Part shown: one piece after another, positions 40,215-52,017 of the stretch
How the letters are laid out: each line of letters begins with the position of its first letter
Numbering within the stretch: position 1 is the first letter of the stretch
Assembly: GCA_016124455.1 (NCBI GenBank)
Contig: WGNQ01000015.1
Location: 1 to 56,090 of the forward strand
Length of the DNA: 56,090 nucleotides
Reading direction: 5' to 3'
From: Sideroxydans sp.
GTDB taxonomy: Bacteria; Pseudomonadota; Gammaproteobacteria; Burkholderiales; Gallionellaceae
The notes under the pieces: generated by a model
The model's database searches: none
Seen by the model: the letters and a program-made list of their open reading frames with translations, nothing else
What the model was told of the DNA's origin: nothing
Translations under genes and position numbers: made by a program

Positions 40215-41198
40215 ATGAAAGCACCCGTACGCGTCGCCATCACCGGCGCTGCCGGCCAGATCGGCTACAGCCTGCTGTTCCGCATCGCCAATGGCGATAT
40301 GCTCGGACGCGAGCAGCCCATCATCCTGCAGCTGCTCGACGTGCCGCAGGCGCAGCAGATGCTGCGCGGCGTGGCGATGGAACTGGAGGACTGCGTATTC
40401 CCGATGCTGCAGCAGGTGATCGTCACCGACGACCCCAGGGTCGCTTTCCGCGATGCCGAAGTGGTATTGCTGGTTGGCGCCCGCCCGCGCAGCAAGGGCA
40501 TGGAACGCAAAGACCTGCTTGAGGCCAATGGCGCGATCTTCTCCGAGCAGGGCCGCATGCTCAACGAATTCGCCGCGCGCCACGTCAAGGTGCTGGTGGT
40601 GGGCAACCCGGCCAACACCAACGCGCTGATCGCGATGAAGAACGCACCCGACCTCGACCCCAGGAATTTCAGCGCAATGATGCGCCTCGACCACAATCGC
40701 GCCATCGCGCAAGTGGCACAGAAATTGTTCCAGCCAATCCACGACATCAAGAAAATGGCCGTCTGGGGCAACCATTCCGGCACCCAGTATCCCGACCTGT
40801 CGCATGCCGAAATCCGCGGCCGCAAAGTGCTCGACATCCTGCAGGATCATGCATGGATCGAGGACACCTTCATCCCTACCGTACAGAAGCGCGGTGCCGC
40901 GGTAATCGAAATGCGCGGCCTGTCCAGCGCGGCAAGCGCGGCAAATGCGGCGATCAGCCACATGCATGACTGGCTGCTGCATTCGCACCACAACGACTGG
41001 GCCACCATGAGCGTCCCGTCGGACGGCAGCTACGGTATTCCGGAAGGCGTGATTTACGGCTTCCCGGTGACCTGCCGCGACGGCAACTACCATATCGTAC
41101 AAGGCTTGCCGATCAGCGAACTGGGCCGCAAGCATATGCTGGAAAGCCATCGCGAACTGCTGGACGAACGCGACCACGTCAAACACTTACTCGGATAA
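40215..41198 (+). CDS. mdh: Malate dehydrogenase (NAD)
   Basis: A 327-residue cytosolic LDH/MDH-type dehydrogenase that interconverts malate and oxaloacetate. The nucleotide loop is [16 protein letters not shown] near residue 10, the mobile-loop arginines lie in [14 protein letters not shown], and the catalytic pair in LDHNRA and [14 protein letters not shown] 40215 has AGGAG eight bases before it. The acs gene follows after 19 bases, so they are probably one unit. Confidence 0.97.
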   Translation: MKAPVRVAITGAAGQIGYSLLFRIANGDMLGREQPIILQLLDVPQAQQMLRGVAMELEDCVFPMLQQVIVTDDPRVAFRDAEVVLLVGARPRSKGMERKDLLEANGAIFSEQGRMLNEFAARHVKVLVVGNPANTNALIAMKNAPDLDPRNFSAMMRLDHNRAIAQVAQKLFQPIHDIKKMAVWGNHSGTQYPDLSHAEIRGRKVLDILQDHAWIEDTFIPTVQKRGAAVIEMRGLSSAASAANAAISHMHDWLLHSHHNDWATMSVPSDGSYGIPEGVIYGFPVTCRDGNYHIVQGLPISELGRKHMLESHRELLDERDHVKHLLG

Positions 41199-41217
41199 CG
41201 AAACTTCAGGAGCAAAC

Positions 41218-43188
<1,971 letters not shown>

Positions 43189-43246
43189 CGACTGTTAGGA
43201 CATATACTGGCGCCGGCAAAGAACCTATGCGCCCGGAAGGCTTATT

Positions 43247-43375
43247 GTGAGCGAAGAAAATAAAGACGATGTTTTCCTTCTGCACCAGAAGCGGAACGAA
43301 AAGGAAATGAAAATATGGGTTACCTTATTTCTTTTGTTCATGCTGTTTACACTGTGGTTCATGCTTAGCGAATAG
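43247..43375 (+). CDS. Small single-pass membrane protein (42 aa)
   Basis: A 42-residue frame starting at GTG 43247 with GGAAGG eight bases upstream. The N-terminal half is charged (SEENKDDVFLLHQKRNEKEMK) in two pieces and the C-terminal half is one hydrophobic helix (WVTLFLLFMLFTLWFMLSE). A perfect hairpin lies 55 bases after its stop. Reasonable ribosome binding site and the sharp charged/hydrophobic division suggest a real gene, perhaps a tail-anchored peptide. No family recognised. Confidence 0.5.
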   Translation: MSEENKDDVFLLHQKRNEKEMKIWVTLFLLFMLFTLWFMLSE

Positions 43376-43430
43376 CTCACAGGGCTTGCCAGAGAAACGG
43401 CAGGATAAATACTCATCGGTACTGGCATGA

Positions 43431-43455
43431 CAAAGGGCGGTTAAACCGCCCTTTG
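43431..43455. terminator. Perfect hairpin after the 42-aa gene
   Basis: CAAAGGGCGG and CCGCCCTTTG pair perfectly over ten bases around TTAAA. The T-rich stretch comes only ten bases later, so termination strength is uncertain; it separates two convergent small genes. Confidence 0.6.
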
Positions 43456-43496
43456 CTGTTGGAAATTTTTCTCTGCCGCCTTTGCAGGCGGGCCCT

Positions 43497-43616
43497 TTAT
43501 CCGAGTAACAGAACAATCGCCGCTGCCGCTATGGCACTTGCACCCATTTCGTAAAGAAAATTACGGTCATGCTGCGGCAGGTCCTGCCACCGATGTCCCT
43601 CTGTATTCAGTTTCAT
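43497..43616 (-). CDS. Small membrane-associated protein (39 aa)
   Basis: A 39-residue frame on the minus strand, starting at ATG 43616 with AAGGAGGG nine bases upstream, one of the strongest ribosome binding sites in the window. The product begins MKLNTEGHRWQDLPQHDRN and ends with a short hydrophobic helix (EMGASAIAAAAIVLLLG). No family recognised; function unknown. Convergent with the 42-aa gene. Confidence 0.55.
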   Translation of the reverse strand: MKLNTEGHRWQDLPQHDRNFLYEMGASAIAAAAIVLLLG

Positions 43617-43903
43617 GATAACGCCCTCCTTCAATAAACCTGAAACGGACGGTAATGGTTCTCACCATCACTCCAGTTCGCGTTTAATTTCCACAAACCG
43701 TGGGTTTATCATACATAACCAAGTATTTTTGTCAAGTTATATGGGGCTCCTGCCCGCCGGTTTCCAGGGCCCCGGATCGGCCGCATCCGGCGCCATGCCG
43801 ACAGGCGCACCATGCTGAATAATCTTCATACCGTTTTCGGTTGACGCCCCCTACCCCCTCCGTTACCATCCACACGGTTTTAAATTTATCAGGGATGTTC
43901 GTA

Positions 43904-45376
43904 GTGGCTTTTAACAGATTGTTCTATTTGGCTTTCTCCTCCATCACCGCATTCGCGCTGATGACTCCGGCCCACGCCGACGAGATAGTCGCCATGAACA
44001 ATCCGGCGCCCGACGTCCCGGTACTCACCGCCCCGGCAAGTCCGTCGGCAACCCAGACCATCACACCGGCACTCGCCGCAACCACCCAGATGCAACAGAA
44101 CGATCTGTGGGTGCGCATCCGCAGCGGTTTTTCCATGCGCGACATGGATGATAGCCCGCGCGTGACACATTTCGAACGCTGGTATGCCCAGAAACCCGAA
44201 TACGTGGAGCGCATGACCGAACGCGCACGGCGCTACCTGTACTTTATCGTGGGCGAAGTGGAAAAGCGCGGCATGCCAACCGAGATTGCGCTGCTGCCGA
44301 TGATCGAAAGCGCCTTCAATCCCAATGCCAATTCTGTCAGCAACGCCTCCGGCATCTGGCAGTTCATTCCATCCACCGGCAAGCATTTCGGACTGGAACA
44401 GAACTGGTGGCATGACGAGCGCCGCGACGTCATCAGCGCGACCAACAGCGCACTGGATTACCTGCAGAAACTGCACGATCAGTTCGGCGACTGGGAACTC
44501 GCGCTGGCCGCCTACAACTGGGGCGAGAATGCGGTCGAACGCGCCCAGGCACGCAACCGCAAACATCACAAGCCCACCGATTACGAGCATCTGCGGATGC
44601 CGCGCGAAACGCGCAACTACGTGCCTAAATTGCTGGCCGTAAAAAACATCATCAACGACCCGCAGAAATTCGGCCTGACACTGGAGCCCATCGCCAACCA
44701 GCCCTATTTCGCTGCCGTCATTCCGCCGTACCACATGGACGTGAAAGTCGCCGCAGAACTGGCCGACATTTCGATGGATGAGTTTCTGGCGCTCAACCCG
44801 GCGCATAATCGCCCGGTGATCCTGCAGGACGATTCCACCCCCATCCTGCTGCCGGTGAACAAGATCGAAACCTTCATGACCAATGTCGACATCCACGACC
44901 AGCCGCTGGTCTCCTGGCAGCCTTACCAGCCGAAAAAAGGCGAGCGGCTGGACAAGCTGGCCGCACATTTCGACATTTCAGTAGCCAAGCTGCGCTCGGC
45001 CAACGGCCTGCCGTCATACATCAAGACCAGCAACGGGCAGAAACTGCTGGTACCTGCGGATCCCAACGGCGGCGACATGAAGAACGACTTCGAGGCATTC
45101 AACACCAACCTGCCGCCCACCCTCGACGACCGGCACGCAATCGTGCATCTCGTACGCAAGGGCGAAACGCTGGGCGGCATTGCACACCACTACCACATCA
45201 GCGTTGCCGCCCTCAAACGGAACAACCACAACAGCACCCTGATCCGCCCCGGCCAACGGCTGCTGATCGCCGGCGGCACGGCACCGCACCGCAGGCACGC
45301 ACGCGTGGCAAAAAGCAGCAAGCAGCGCCACGCCAGGAAACACAATTCGCGCGTCAGCGTCGCTTACAACCACTAG
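43904..45376 (+). CDS. mltD: Membrane-bound lytic murein transglycosylase D-like, with two LysM domains
   Basis: A 490-residue exported protein. A signal peptide (AFNRLFYLAFSSITAFALMTPAHA) is followed by an SLT lysozyme-like domain with the catalytic Glu in PMIESAFNPNA and the motifs SGIWQFIP and ALAAYNWGEN, then two LysM peptidoglycan-binding domains (near residues 345-390 and 425-470). It cleaves glycan strands to 1,6-anhydromuramic ends. GTG 43904 has AGGG nine bases upstream; ATG 43895 is an in-frame alternative with the site too close. No lipobox is seen, unlike E. coli MltD. The stop overlaps the convergent ABC ATPase stop. Confidence 0.9.
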   Translation: MAFNRLFYLAFSSITAFALMTPAHADEIVAMNNPAPDVPVLTAPASPSATQTITPALAATTQMQQNDLWVRIRSGFSMRDMDDSPRVTHFERWYAQKPEYVERMTERARRYLYFIVGEVEKRGMPTEIALLPMIESAFNPNANSVSNASGIWQFIPSTGKHFGLEQNWWHDERRDVISATNSALDYLQKLHDQFGDWELALAAYNWGENAVERAQARNRKHHKPTDYEHLRMPRETRNYVPKLLAVKNIINDPQKFGLTLEPIANQPYFAAVIPPYHMDVKVAAELADISMDEFLALNPAHNRPVILQDDSTPILLPVNKIETFMTNVDIHDQPLVSWQPYQPKKGERLDKLAAHFDISVAKLRSANGLPSYIKTSNGQKLLVPADPNGGDMKNDFEAFNTNLPPTLDDRHAIVHLVRKGETLGGIAHHYHISVAALKRNNHNSTLIRPGQRLLIAGGTAPHRRHARVAKSSKQRHARKHNSRVSVAYNH

Positions 45377-47403
45377 CTTTCGCCGGCCGTTCCCTCCGCC
45401 GCATTTCCATACAGGTAGCAATGCACGATGTGCGTAGCACCGCTCGCGCTGGCTTGCGGATAGCGCTCGCGGCAAACCGGCATCGCATGCGGGCAGCGCG
45501 GATGGAAATGGCAGCCCTGCGGCGGACGGGCGGGTGACGGCATATCCCCCCCCACGCTCACCATTTGTGCACCTCGTCCGTCTATCTGCGGCACTGCGGC
45601 AAGCAGCGCCTGCGTATAGGGATGGCGCGGCGCATGCAGCACTTCCGCTACCGCCCCGCGCTCGACAATGCGCCCCAGATACATCACGCACACGTCATGC
45701 GCGAGATATTCCACCACCGTCAGGTTGTGGGTGATAAACAGATAGCTCAGCCCAAGTTCCTGCTGCAGCGATTTCAGCAAATTCAATATCTGCGCCTGCA
45801 CCGATACGTCGAGCGCACTGGTCGGCTCATCGCAAATCAACAATCTCGGATTCACCGCCAGTGCGCGGGCAATCGCAATGCGCTGACGCTGCCCGCCGGA
45901 AAATTCGTGCGGGTAACGCCACTTGCTTTCCGCCGCCAGGCCGACCTGCCCCAGCAAGGCATCGAGATACTGCTGCCGGTCATTGTTGCTGCTCGCAGCG
46001 CCCAGTGCCGCCATCCCTTCCTGCAGGATTTCCGCCACGCGCATTTTCGGGTTGAGTGAGGCATAGGGATCCTGGAACACCATCTGCATCCCGGCGCGCT
46101 GCTTGCGCAAGGCCTGCGCATCCAGCCCGGTCAGTTCATTGCCGGCAAAACGGACGCTGCCTGCCGCAGGCTGGAGCAATTGCAGCAGTGCCTTGCCGGT
46201 GGTGGTTTTGCCGCAACCGGATTCGCCCACCAGCGCCAGCGTCCGGCCGGGCTTTATCGAGAGCGACACACCGTCCACCGCTTTAACCTGCCCCGCCACA
46301 CGTTGCAAGATGCCCTTACGGATGGGGAAATAAACCTGCAGGTTATCGACTTGCAGCAATGCTTCCGCTGCCGCCTGCGCCGGCGCAACGGCCTGCGGAC
46401 CCTGCACCGCAACTTCTGCATCTGATGTGCGGGCTGGCGCCGCATCGGCGGTTGCGTAAAGATGGCATCTCACCCCCTGCCCGCCATCGAGCGTCGTCCA
46501 CGCCGGCGCCTGCTCGTGGCACAGCGCCCACGCCCGGTCGCAGCGTGACGCGAAACGGCACCCGCGGGGAATATCCTGCAGCGGCGGCACACTGCCGGGG
46601 ATGGCCGCCAACGGCTGTCCGCGGCGCTGCGCACCCGGCAATGCGGCGAACAGTTTCTGCGTATAGGGATGGGCCGGGGCCGCAAACAATTGTTCGCGCG
46701 TCGCCTGTTCGACGATATGCCCGGCATACATCACCGCGACCTGGTGTGCCATCTCGGCAACCACGCCCAAATCATGCGTAATCAGCAACAGCGCCATGCC
46801 GTTCTGTTGCTGCGTGTCGCGCAGCAGTTGCAGCACCTGTGCCTGGATGGTCACGTCGAGTGCGGTAGTCGGTTCGTCGGCAATCAATAACCTGGGTTGG
46901 CCGGCCAGCGCCATCGCGATCATCACGCGCTGCTTCATGCCGCCGGACATCTGGAACGGATATTCATGCAAGCGGCGCGGCGCATCCGGAATGCCGACCT
47001 GTTGCAGCAATTCGATGCAGCGCGCCTCTGCCGCCGCGCCGCGCAAGCCCCGATGCAACGCCAGCGCCTCGGTGATTTGCGCCCCCACCGTCATCACCGG
47101 GTTCAGGCTCAACCCCGGTTCCTGGAATATCATCGCCATCCTGCCGCCGCGCACCTTGCGCATGTCGCGTTCCGGCAACGACAACAAGTCCGCATCGGCC
47201 AGTTGCACCTTGCCGCCATCGACCTGCACGCTGTCCGGCAGCAGGCGCAGCAGCGACAACGCAGTCATCGACTTGCCGCAACCCGACTCGCCAAGCAGCG
47301 CAAAGGTTTCCCCCTGCCTGATCTCGAACGAGAGATCGTCCACAATGCGTGCGCCGTTGTGCAGGCGAGCCACCAGACCGCTTACTTTCAGCACGGCACT
47401 CAT
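45373..47403 (-). CDS. Peptide ABC transporter, double ATPase (YejF-like)
   Basis: A 676-residue protein with two fused ABC ATPase domains. The first has Walker A GESGCGKSM near residue 40 and signature MSGGMKQRV; the second has GESGCGKTT near residue 385 and FSGGQRQRI. Each half ends with an oligopeptide-type C-terminal extension containing cysteine-rich CRFASRC and FHPRCPHAMPVCRE pieces. Such dual ATPases power Opp/Dpp/Yej-type importers such as the microcin C transporter. Its ATG overlaps the permease stop by four bases. It is last in the four-gene operon. Confidence 0.9.
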   Translation of the reverse strand: MSAVLKVSGLVARLHNGARIVDDLSFEIRQGETFALLGESGCGKSMTALSLLRLLPDSVQVDGGKVQLADADLLSLPERDMRKVRGGRMAMIFQEPGLSLNPVMTVGAQITEALALHRGLRGAAAEARCIELLQQVGIPDAPRRLHEYPFQMSGGMKQRVMIAMALAGQPRLLIADEPTTALDVTIQAQVLQLLRDTQQQNGMALLLITHDLGVVAEMAHQVAVMYAGHIVEQATREQLFAAPAHPYTQKLFAALPGAQRRGQPLAAIPGSVPPLQDIPRGCRFASRCDRAWALCHEQAPAWTTLDGGQGVRCHLYATADAAPARTSDAEVAVQGPQAVAPAQAAAEALLQVDNLQVYFPIRKGILQRVAGQVKAVDGVSLSIKPGRTLALVGESGCGKTTTGKALLQLLQPAAGSVRFAGNELTGLDAQALRKQRAGMQMVFQDPYASLNPKMRVAEILQEGMAALGAASSNNDRQQYLDALLGQVGLAAESKWRYPHEFSGGQRQRIAIARALAVNPRLLICDEPTSALDVSVQAQILNLLKSLQQELGLSYLFITHNLTVVEYLAHDVCVMYLGRIVERGAVAEVLHAPRHPYTQALLAAVPQIDGRGAQMVSVGGDMPSPARPPQGCHFHPRCPHAMPVCRERYPQASASGATHIVHCYLYGNAAEGTAGES

Positions 47404-48773
47404 GAATTTTCCGTCCGGTTCAGGCGCGAATCGAACGCGTCGCGCAGCACATCGGCAAACAGGTTGGCCGCCAGCACCAGCAGCAGCATGAAACCGAATG
47501 CCGAGGCCAGCGACCACCACACCATGGGCTCACGCGCCATTTCCAGGCGTGCGGAATTGATCATGTTGCCGAAGCTGTTGGTGGTCGGGTCGACGCCCAC
47601 GCCGACATAGGACAGCACCGCCTCCGCCAGCACCAGCGCGCTGAAATCCATCACCACCGAAATCAGCACGATATGCATCACGTTGGGTACGATGTGGCGC
47701 ATCAGGATGCGGAACGAAGATACGCCGAATGCCTGCGCCGCCTGGATGTATTCCATTTCGCGCAGCTTCAGGGTTTCGCCGCGCAGCAGGCGGCACAGCC
47801 CGGTCCAGCTGGTCACGCCGAGGATCAGGCACAACGCCAGCAAACGCACGTCGGCACGCTTGGCGGCAGTGTCGAACCAGTCGGCATGCATGCCGATCAC
47901 CACCTGCACCATCAGCACTGCCGCCGCAATCAGCAGCACGCTGGGAATCGAACTCAGCACGGTGTAAACATACTGGATCACGTCGTCCACCCAGCCGCGG
48001 AAATAGCCTGCAGCCACGCCCAGCAGCAGCGCGAACGGCAGCATCACCAGCGTGGTGACGGTGCCGATCACCAGCCCGGTGCGTATGCTTTTGAGCGACA
48101 GGTAAAGCACGTCCTGGCCGACCTTGTCGGTGCCGAGCACATGGTAGGCAGTGGCGAGGTCGGCCACGGCGCCGAGCACCGCTGCAATCAACAGGGCCGT
48201 GACCAATACCGCAAACATCGGCTTCGATTTCTTTGCTGCCGGGACAACCTTGACGACGGCACCGGCCAGCAGCAGCACCGCCAGCAATCCGGCCGCCGCA
48301 CCGGTCAGCGCGCGCCCGGTCACATCGCCCAGCCAGTCGCGTTGCGGGTCGGCCAGTTGCGCGCCGCCATACTTCAGCCGCGGGTAATCACGCACTACCT
48401 TCCCGTCCGCCATCTCCATGCTTTCCTTGGCGTACAGATAGACCGCCAGCGGCGCGGAATAGGTTTTCTCGGTGTGCGTACGCAATCCATCCGCCAGGTA
48501 ATCGAATGCGCTCAGCACTTCCGGCGCATACACGGTCTGGCCGTTGCTCTTTTCCGGCAACGCCACGCGGTAATGCAGCGAATCCAGCACGCCAACCAGC
48601 ACGAACAGCGACAGCACCAGCAGCGACACCATACCCACCCGGCTCTGCGCCACGCGCCGCCACGGCAGCAGCAAATGCGGTTGCCGCCGCACCCACCACG
48701 CGCTGGCGATGGCTGTCGCGATCAGCAGGAAGACCAGCGCATCGGTCCATAACATGACGGGCAGGAAACTCAT
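47400..48773 (-). CDS. Peptide ABC transporter permease (YejE-like)
   Basis: A 457-residue inner-membrane permease of the Opp/Dpp group. It has an N-terminal helix pair, a large periplasmic insertion (about 70-140), then the six-helix core with the EAA loop REMEYIQAAQAFGVSSFRILMRHIVPN. Compared with typical DppC/YejE (about 300-350) it has an N-terminal extension and insertion. Four-base overlaps with both neighbours show strict coupling. Confidence 0.87.
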   Translation of the reverse strand: MSFLPVMLWTDALVFLLIATAIASAWWVRRQPHLLLPWRRVAQSRVGMVSLLVLSLFVLVGVLDSLHYRVALPEKSNGQTVYAPEVLSAFDYLADGLRTHTEKTYSAPLAVYLYAKESMEMADGKVVRDYPRLKYGGAQLADPQRDWLGDVTGRALTGAAAGLLAVLLLAGAVVKVVPAAKKSKPMFAVLVTALLIAAVLGAVADLATAYHVLGTDKVGQDVLYLSLKSIRTGLVIGTVTTLVMLPFALLLGVAAGYFRGWVDDVIQYVYTVLSSIPSVLLIAAAVLMVQVVIGMHADWFDTAAKRADVRLLALCLILGVTSWTGLCRLLRGETLKLREMEYIQAAQAFGVSSFRILMRHIVPNVMHIVLISVVMDFSALVLAEAVLSYVGVGVDPTTNSFGNMINSARLEMAREPMVWWSLASAFGFMLLLVLAANLFADVLRDAFDSRLNRTENS

Positions 48774-49747
48774 GACAGGCGCACCCGTGGATCGACGAGG
48801 GTATAGGAAATATCGGTGAGGATCAGCCCGGCGATATACAGCACCGAACCGAGGAATACCATCGCGCGCACCACACTGAAGTCCTGCGCGTTGATCGCGT
48901 CTATGGTGTAACTGCCGAGGCCGGGAATGCCGAAGAACGATTCGGTCAGCAGGCTGCCCATGAACAGCAGCGGAATCACCACCACCACGCCGGTGAGAAT
49001 CGGAATCATCGCATTCTTCAATACGTGGCGGAACAACACCCCCAGCTCCGACACGCCCTTGGCGCGTGCGGTACGCACATAGTCCTTGCCGATTTCCTCG
49101 AGGAAAATCGTGCGGTACCAGCGGCTGCTGGCGCCGATGCCGCTCGCCACGCCGATCACGATCGGCAGCAGCACGAACCTGAAGTTATCAAACCCGCCGC
49201 CGTAACCGGAGATCGGCACCCAATGCCACAGCTTGCTCACGAGAAACTGTCCGCCGATGATGTAGAACAGCCCGGAGATGGACATCAGCACCACGCACAG
49301 CGTGACCCCGACGATATCCAGCGCCGTGGCGCGGAACAGGGTCATCAACAGGGCAAAGGTGACATAGCTCACCAGCCCGATGAGGAAGGTCGGCAACGCA
49401 ATCGACAGGCTGGGCCCCATGCGCGTGACAATCTCCCGGCTGATGCTGCGACCGTCGTCGGAATAGCCGAAATCGAACACGAACATGCTGGCGGACTTGT
49501 CAAAGAAGATGGTATCGGTAAACCTGTCCATGCCTGCCGCCCTGGCGTTATACAGCAGCGGCTTGTCATAGCCGTGCCGCTGCTTCCATTGCTCAATGGC
49601 TTCCGGCGTCACGCGCTTGATGCCGAGCTGCACGCGCGCCATGTCGTCCGGCGTATTCACCACGAAGAACAATGCAAAGGTCAGCAGGTTGACCCCGATC
49701 AGCACCGGGATCGCGTACAGCATGCGGCGTATCAGATAGGCAATCAT
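48770..49747 (-). CDS. Peptide ABC transporter permease (YejB-like)
   Basis: A 325-residue inner-membrane permease that pairs with the YejE-like subunit. The N-terminal MIAYLIRRMLYAIPVLIGV is typical of DppB/OppB/YejB, followed by a periplasmic loop and the EAA-loop region YVRTARAKGVSELGVLFRHVLKNAMIP and TESFFGIPGLGSY. ATG 49747 is the family start and overlaps the stop of the binding-protein gene. Confidence 0.9.
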   Translation of the reverse strand: MIAYLIRRMLYAIPVLIGVNLLTFALFFVVNTPDDMARVQLGIKRVTPEAIEQWKQRHGYDKPLLYNARAAGMDRFTDTIFFDKSASMFVFDFGYSDDGRSISREIVTRMGPSLSIALPTFLIGLVSYVTFALLMTLFRATALDIVGVTLCVVLMSISGLFYIIGGQFLVSKLWHWVPISGYGGGFDNFRFVLLPIVIGVASGIGASSRWYRTIFLEEIGKDYVRTARAKGVSELGVLFRHVLKNAMIPILTGVVVVIPLLFMGSLLTESFFGIPGLGSYTIDAINAQDFSVVRAMVFLGSVLYIAGLILTDISYTLVDPRVRLS

Positions 49748-51882
49748 CGCGCCTGCTCCCGCTGCCGCAACGCCCACCACAGCCAGCCTCCCAATGCGGC
49801 CAGCATCGCGCCCAGCAGCGCCAGCGGCCACAACTCAGGCTGGTTCCACTGCTTGCGCATGGCATCGCGCTGCGCGGCGTCGATGCGCAGGTATTTGAGG
49901 CTGTTGTTGGCCATCTTGTTGGGCTTGCTGTTGTGCACCCAGCTGTGGTGCAGCACGTAATCCTTGGGATGGTAGCCCCACAGCCAGGGCGAATCGCGGC
50001 GCAGGATTTCCAGCATCTGGTCGATGATGGCCTGGCGGGCCGGGCCGTTGTCCATGTTCTTCATCTGTTCGAACAGCCGGTCGTACTCGGGGTTGCTGTA
50101 GTTTGCGGAATTCGCCCCGCCATATTTCACCTTGGCCTGCGCGCCGCTCAGCAGGAACAGGAAATTTTCCGGGTCGGGGTAGTCCGCATTCCAGCCGTAA
50201 AAGAACAGCTGCGTATCGCCTTTGCTGAGCTTGTCCTGAAAGCGGTTCCAGTCGGTGCTGCGCGCCACCAGTTGCAGGTTGATCTTGGCGAACTGCTTGC
50301 GCAACCAGTCCAGCCGCGACTTGTCGCCAACACCGGTGGCCGTGGTATCGAGATAGATCACCAGCGGCTGCCTGGTCTTCTCATCCAGGCCGCCGGGATA
50401 GCCTGCCTCGGCAAGCAACTGCTTTGCCACCTCGATCGACTTGCGCTGCGGCGCACCATTCACCCAGTCATACACATAATGGTTGATGCCTGCCTCGCCC
50501 TTGCGGTAACCGAAAATGCCGGGCGGGATCGGCGATTGCGCGGCAATGCCGCGCCCGTTGGCGAAGATGGAAATGAATTCTTCCCAGTCCACCGCAATGG
50601 AGATGGCCTGGCGCAACTTGCGGGCGCGCTCGCTCGGCCCGCCGACCGTTGCGTCGAGCCAGTTGAACCCCATGAACATGGTGGAAGTCGCCACCGAAGT
50701 CGACAGCGAGATGCCCTGCGCCTTCATCGCGTCGGTGACATTCGCTTCCCCGCCCACATTCACCTGCACCGCCTGGTCGAAGCTGTCTGAGCTGATGCCG
50801 GAAGCGTCGTAATAGCCCTGCAGGAACTTGTTCCAGTACGGAATGGTTTCCTTCTCCCGGCTGAACACCACTTTGTCGATCAGCGGCAGCGGTTTGCCGG
50901 CATCTTGCAGCAGCCCTGCCTTACGGTCGCCCGGCTCGCCCTCGGACGGATAGAATTCGCCGGAGAAATTGGGGTTTCTGCTCAGCACCATGCGCTGGTT
51001 GGGATTGTTCTCGGACAGGTAATACGGCCCGCTGCCCAGCGGCCACCAGTCCAGCGTGAGATTGCGCTCGCGCATGCCGGGCTGGGCGTAGAAACGTTCG
51101 GCCTCCCACGGCATTGGCGCGAAAAACGGCATCGCCAGCCAGTAGGCAAACTGCGGATATTTGCCATGTATCCGGATGCGGTAGGTATGCGCGTCCACCA
51201 CCTGCACGCCGGGCAGCGGATAATCGTTCAGGTTCAGCCAGCCCTCCGGCTGTTTCTTGCGTGCCTCACGCAAGGTTTTGGCATACTCCTTGAAGCCGAC
51301 GATGTAATCCGCCATCACGCCGTAGATCGGCGAATACAAATCAGGGTGCGCCAGCCGCTTGATCTGGTAGACATAGTCGGCCGCCGTCACGGCGCGCGTG
51401 CCGGTTTCCCGGAAATCGGTCAGCGTATGGATGCCCTGCCAGTCCTTTTCCGTGAGCGCCATGTACAGCGGCTTGCCGGCCGCATCCCTGGCCAGTGCCG
51501 GATGCGGCTGGTAGCGCAAGTCCGGCCGGAGATGGATCTCATACTCGCTGAATGCGATCTGCGCGGCGGGCGCATGCTGCGGCAACGGCTTATTGTTCTT
51601 GTCGAAGTAACGCACCTGCGGCATCGCGCTGGCCGCCTGCGGCACCAGCGTATAAGGTCGCTTCAAGTAATGATATTGCAACGGCGGCTGGTATATCTGC
51701 GCCAGGAATGCATACTCGTCTTCGCTGTAAGCCTGCGCCGGATCGAAATGCTTGGGACGTGCGGTAAATGCGGTATAGAAAACGGACTTGCCCGCATCGG
51801 CTGCCGGATAGGGGTTGTTCCACAGCCCGCCGTCACAGGCGGTAAGCAGCAAATACAGGGGTAAGCACAAGAGCCATCTCAT
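49744..51882 (-). CDS. Peptide-type ABC transporter substrate-binding lipoprotein (SBP family 5)
   Basis: A 712-residue binding protein of the oligopeptide class (SBP_bac_5), first gene of the importer operon. The signal ends in lipobox LLTAC, so it is anchored in the membrane by Cys16. The family signature is in the KPHFDPAQAY-type start and WWPLGSGPYYLSENNPN. Unlike most of the family, a second hydrophobic segment closes the C-terminus (about 682-702, LALLGAMLAALGGWLWWAL), giving two possible anchors. It is also longer than most homologues (about 600). Confidence 0.88.
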   Translation of the reverse strand: MRWLLCLPLYLLLTACDGGLWNNPYPAADAGKSVFYTAFTARPKHFDPAQAYSEDEYAFLAQIYQPPLQYHYLKRPYTLVPQAASAMPQVRYFDKNNKPLPQHAPAAQIAFSEYEIHLRPDLRYQPHPALARDAAGKPLYMALTEKDWQGIHTLTDFRETGTRAVTAADYVYQIKRLAHPDLYSPIYGVMADYIVGFKEYAKTLREARKKQPEGWLNLNDYPLPGVQVVDAHTYRIRIHGKYPQFAYWLAMPFFAPMPWEAERFYAQPGMRERNLTLDWWPLGSGPYYLSENNPNQRMVLSRNPNFSGEFYPSEGEPGDRKAGLLQDAGKPLPLIDKVVFSREKETIPYWNKFLQGYYDASGISSDSFDQAVQVNVGGEANVTDAMKAQGISLSTSVATSTMFMGFNWLDATVGGPSERARKLRQAISIAVDWEEFISIFANGRGIAAQSPIPPGIFGYRKGEAGINHYVYDWVNGAPQRKSIEVAKQLLAEAGYPGGLDEKTRQPLVIYLDTTATGVGDKSRLDWLRKQFAKINLQLVARSTDWNRFQDKLSKGDTQLFFYGWNADYPDPENFLFLLSGAQAKVKYGGANSANYSNPEYDRLFEQMKNMDNGPARQAIIDQMLEILRRDSPWLWGYHPKDYVLHHSWVHNSKPNKMANNSLKYLRIDAAQRDAMRKQWNQPELWPLALLGAMLAALGGWLWWALRQREQAR

Positions 51883-52017
51883 AGCGCGACAGTGTAGCGG
51901 AACAATATCCCCAAGTCATTGACGAAACCGGCGACCGCGCCGGGGCCGGGCGGATTGCCATCCGCCGCAAAAAATAGTAGGGTTACGTCAAATCCAGGAG
52001 ATATTCGGGAGAGCGCC

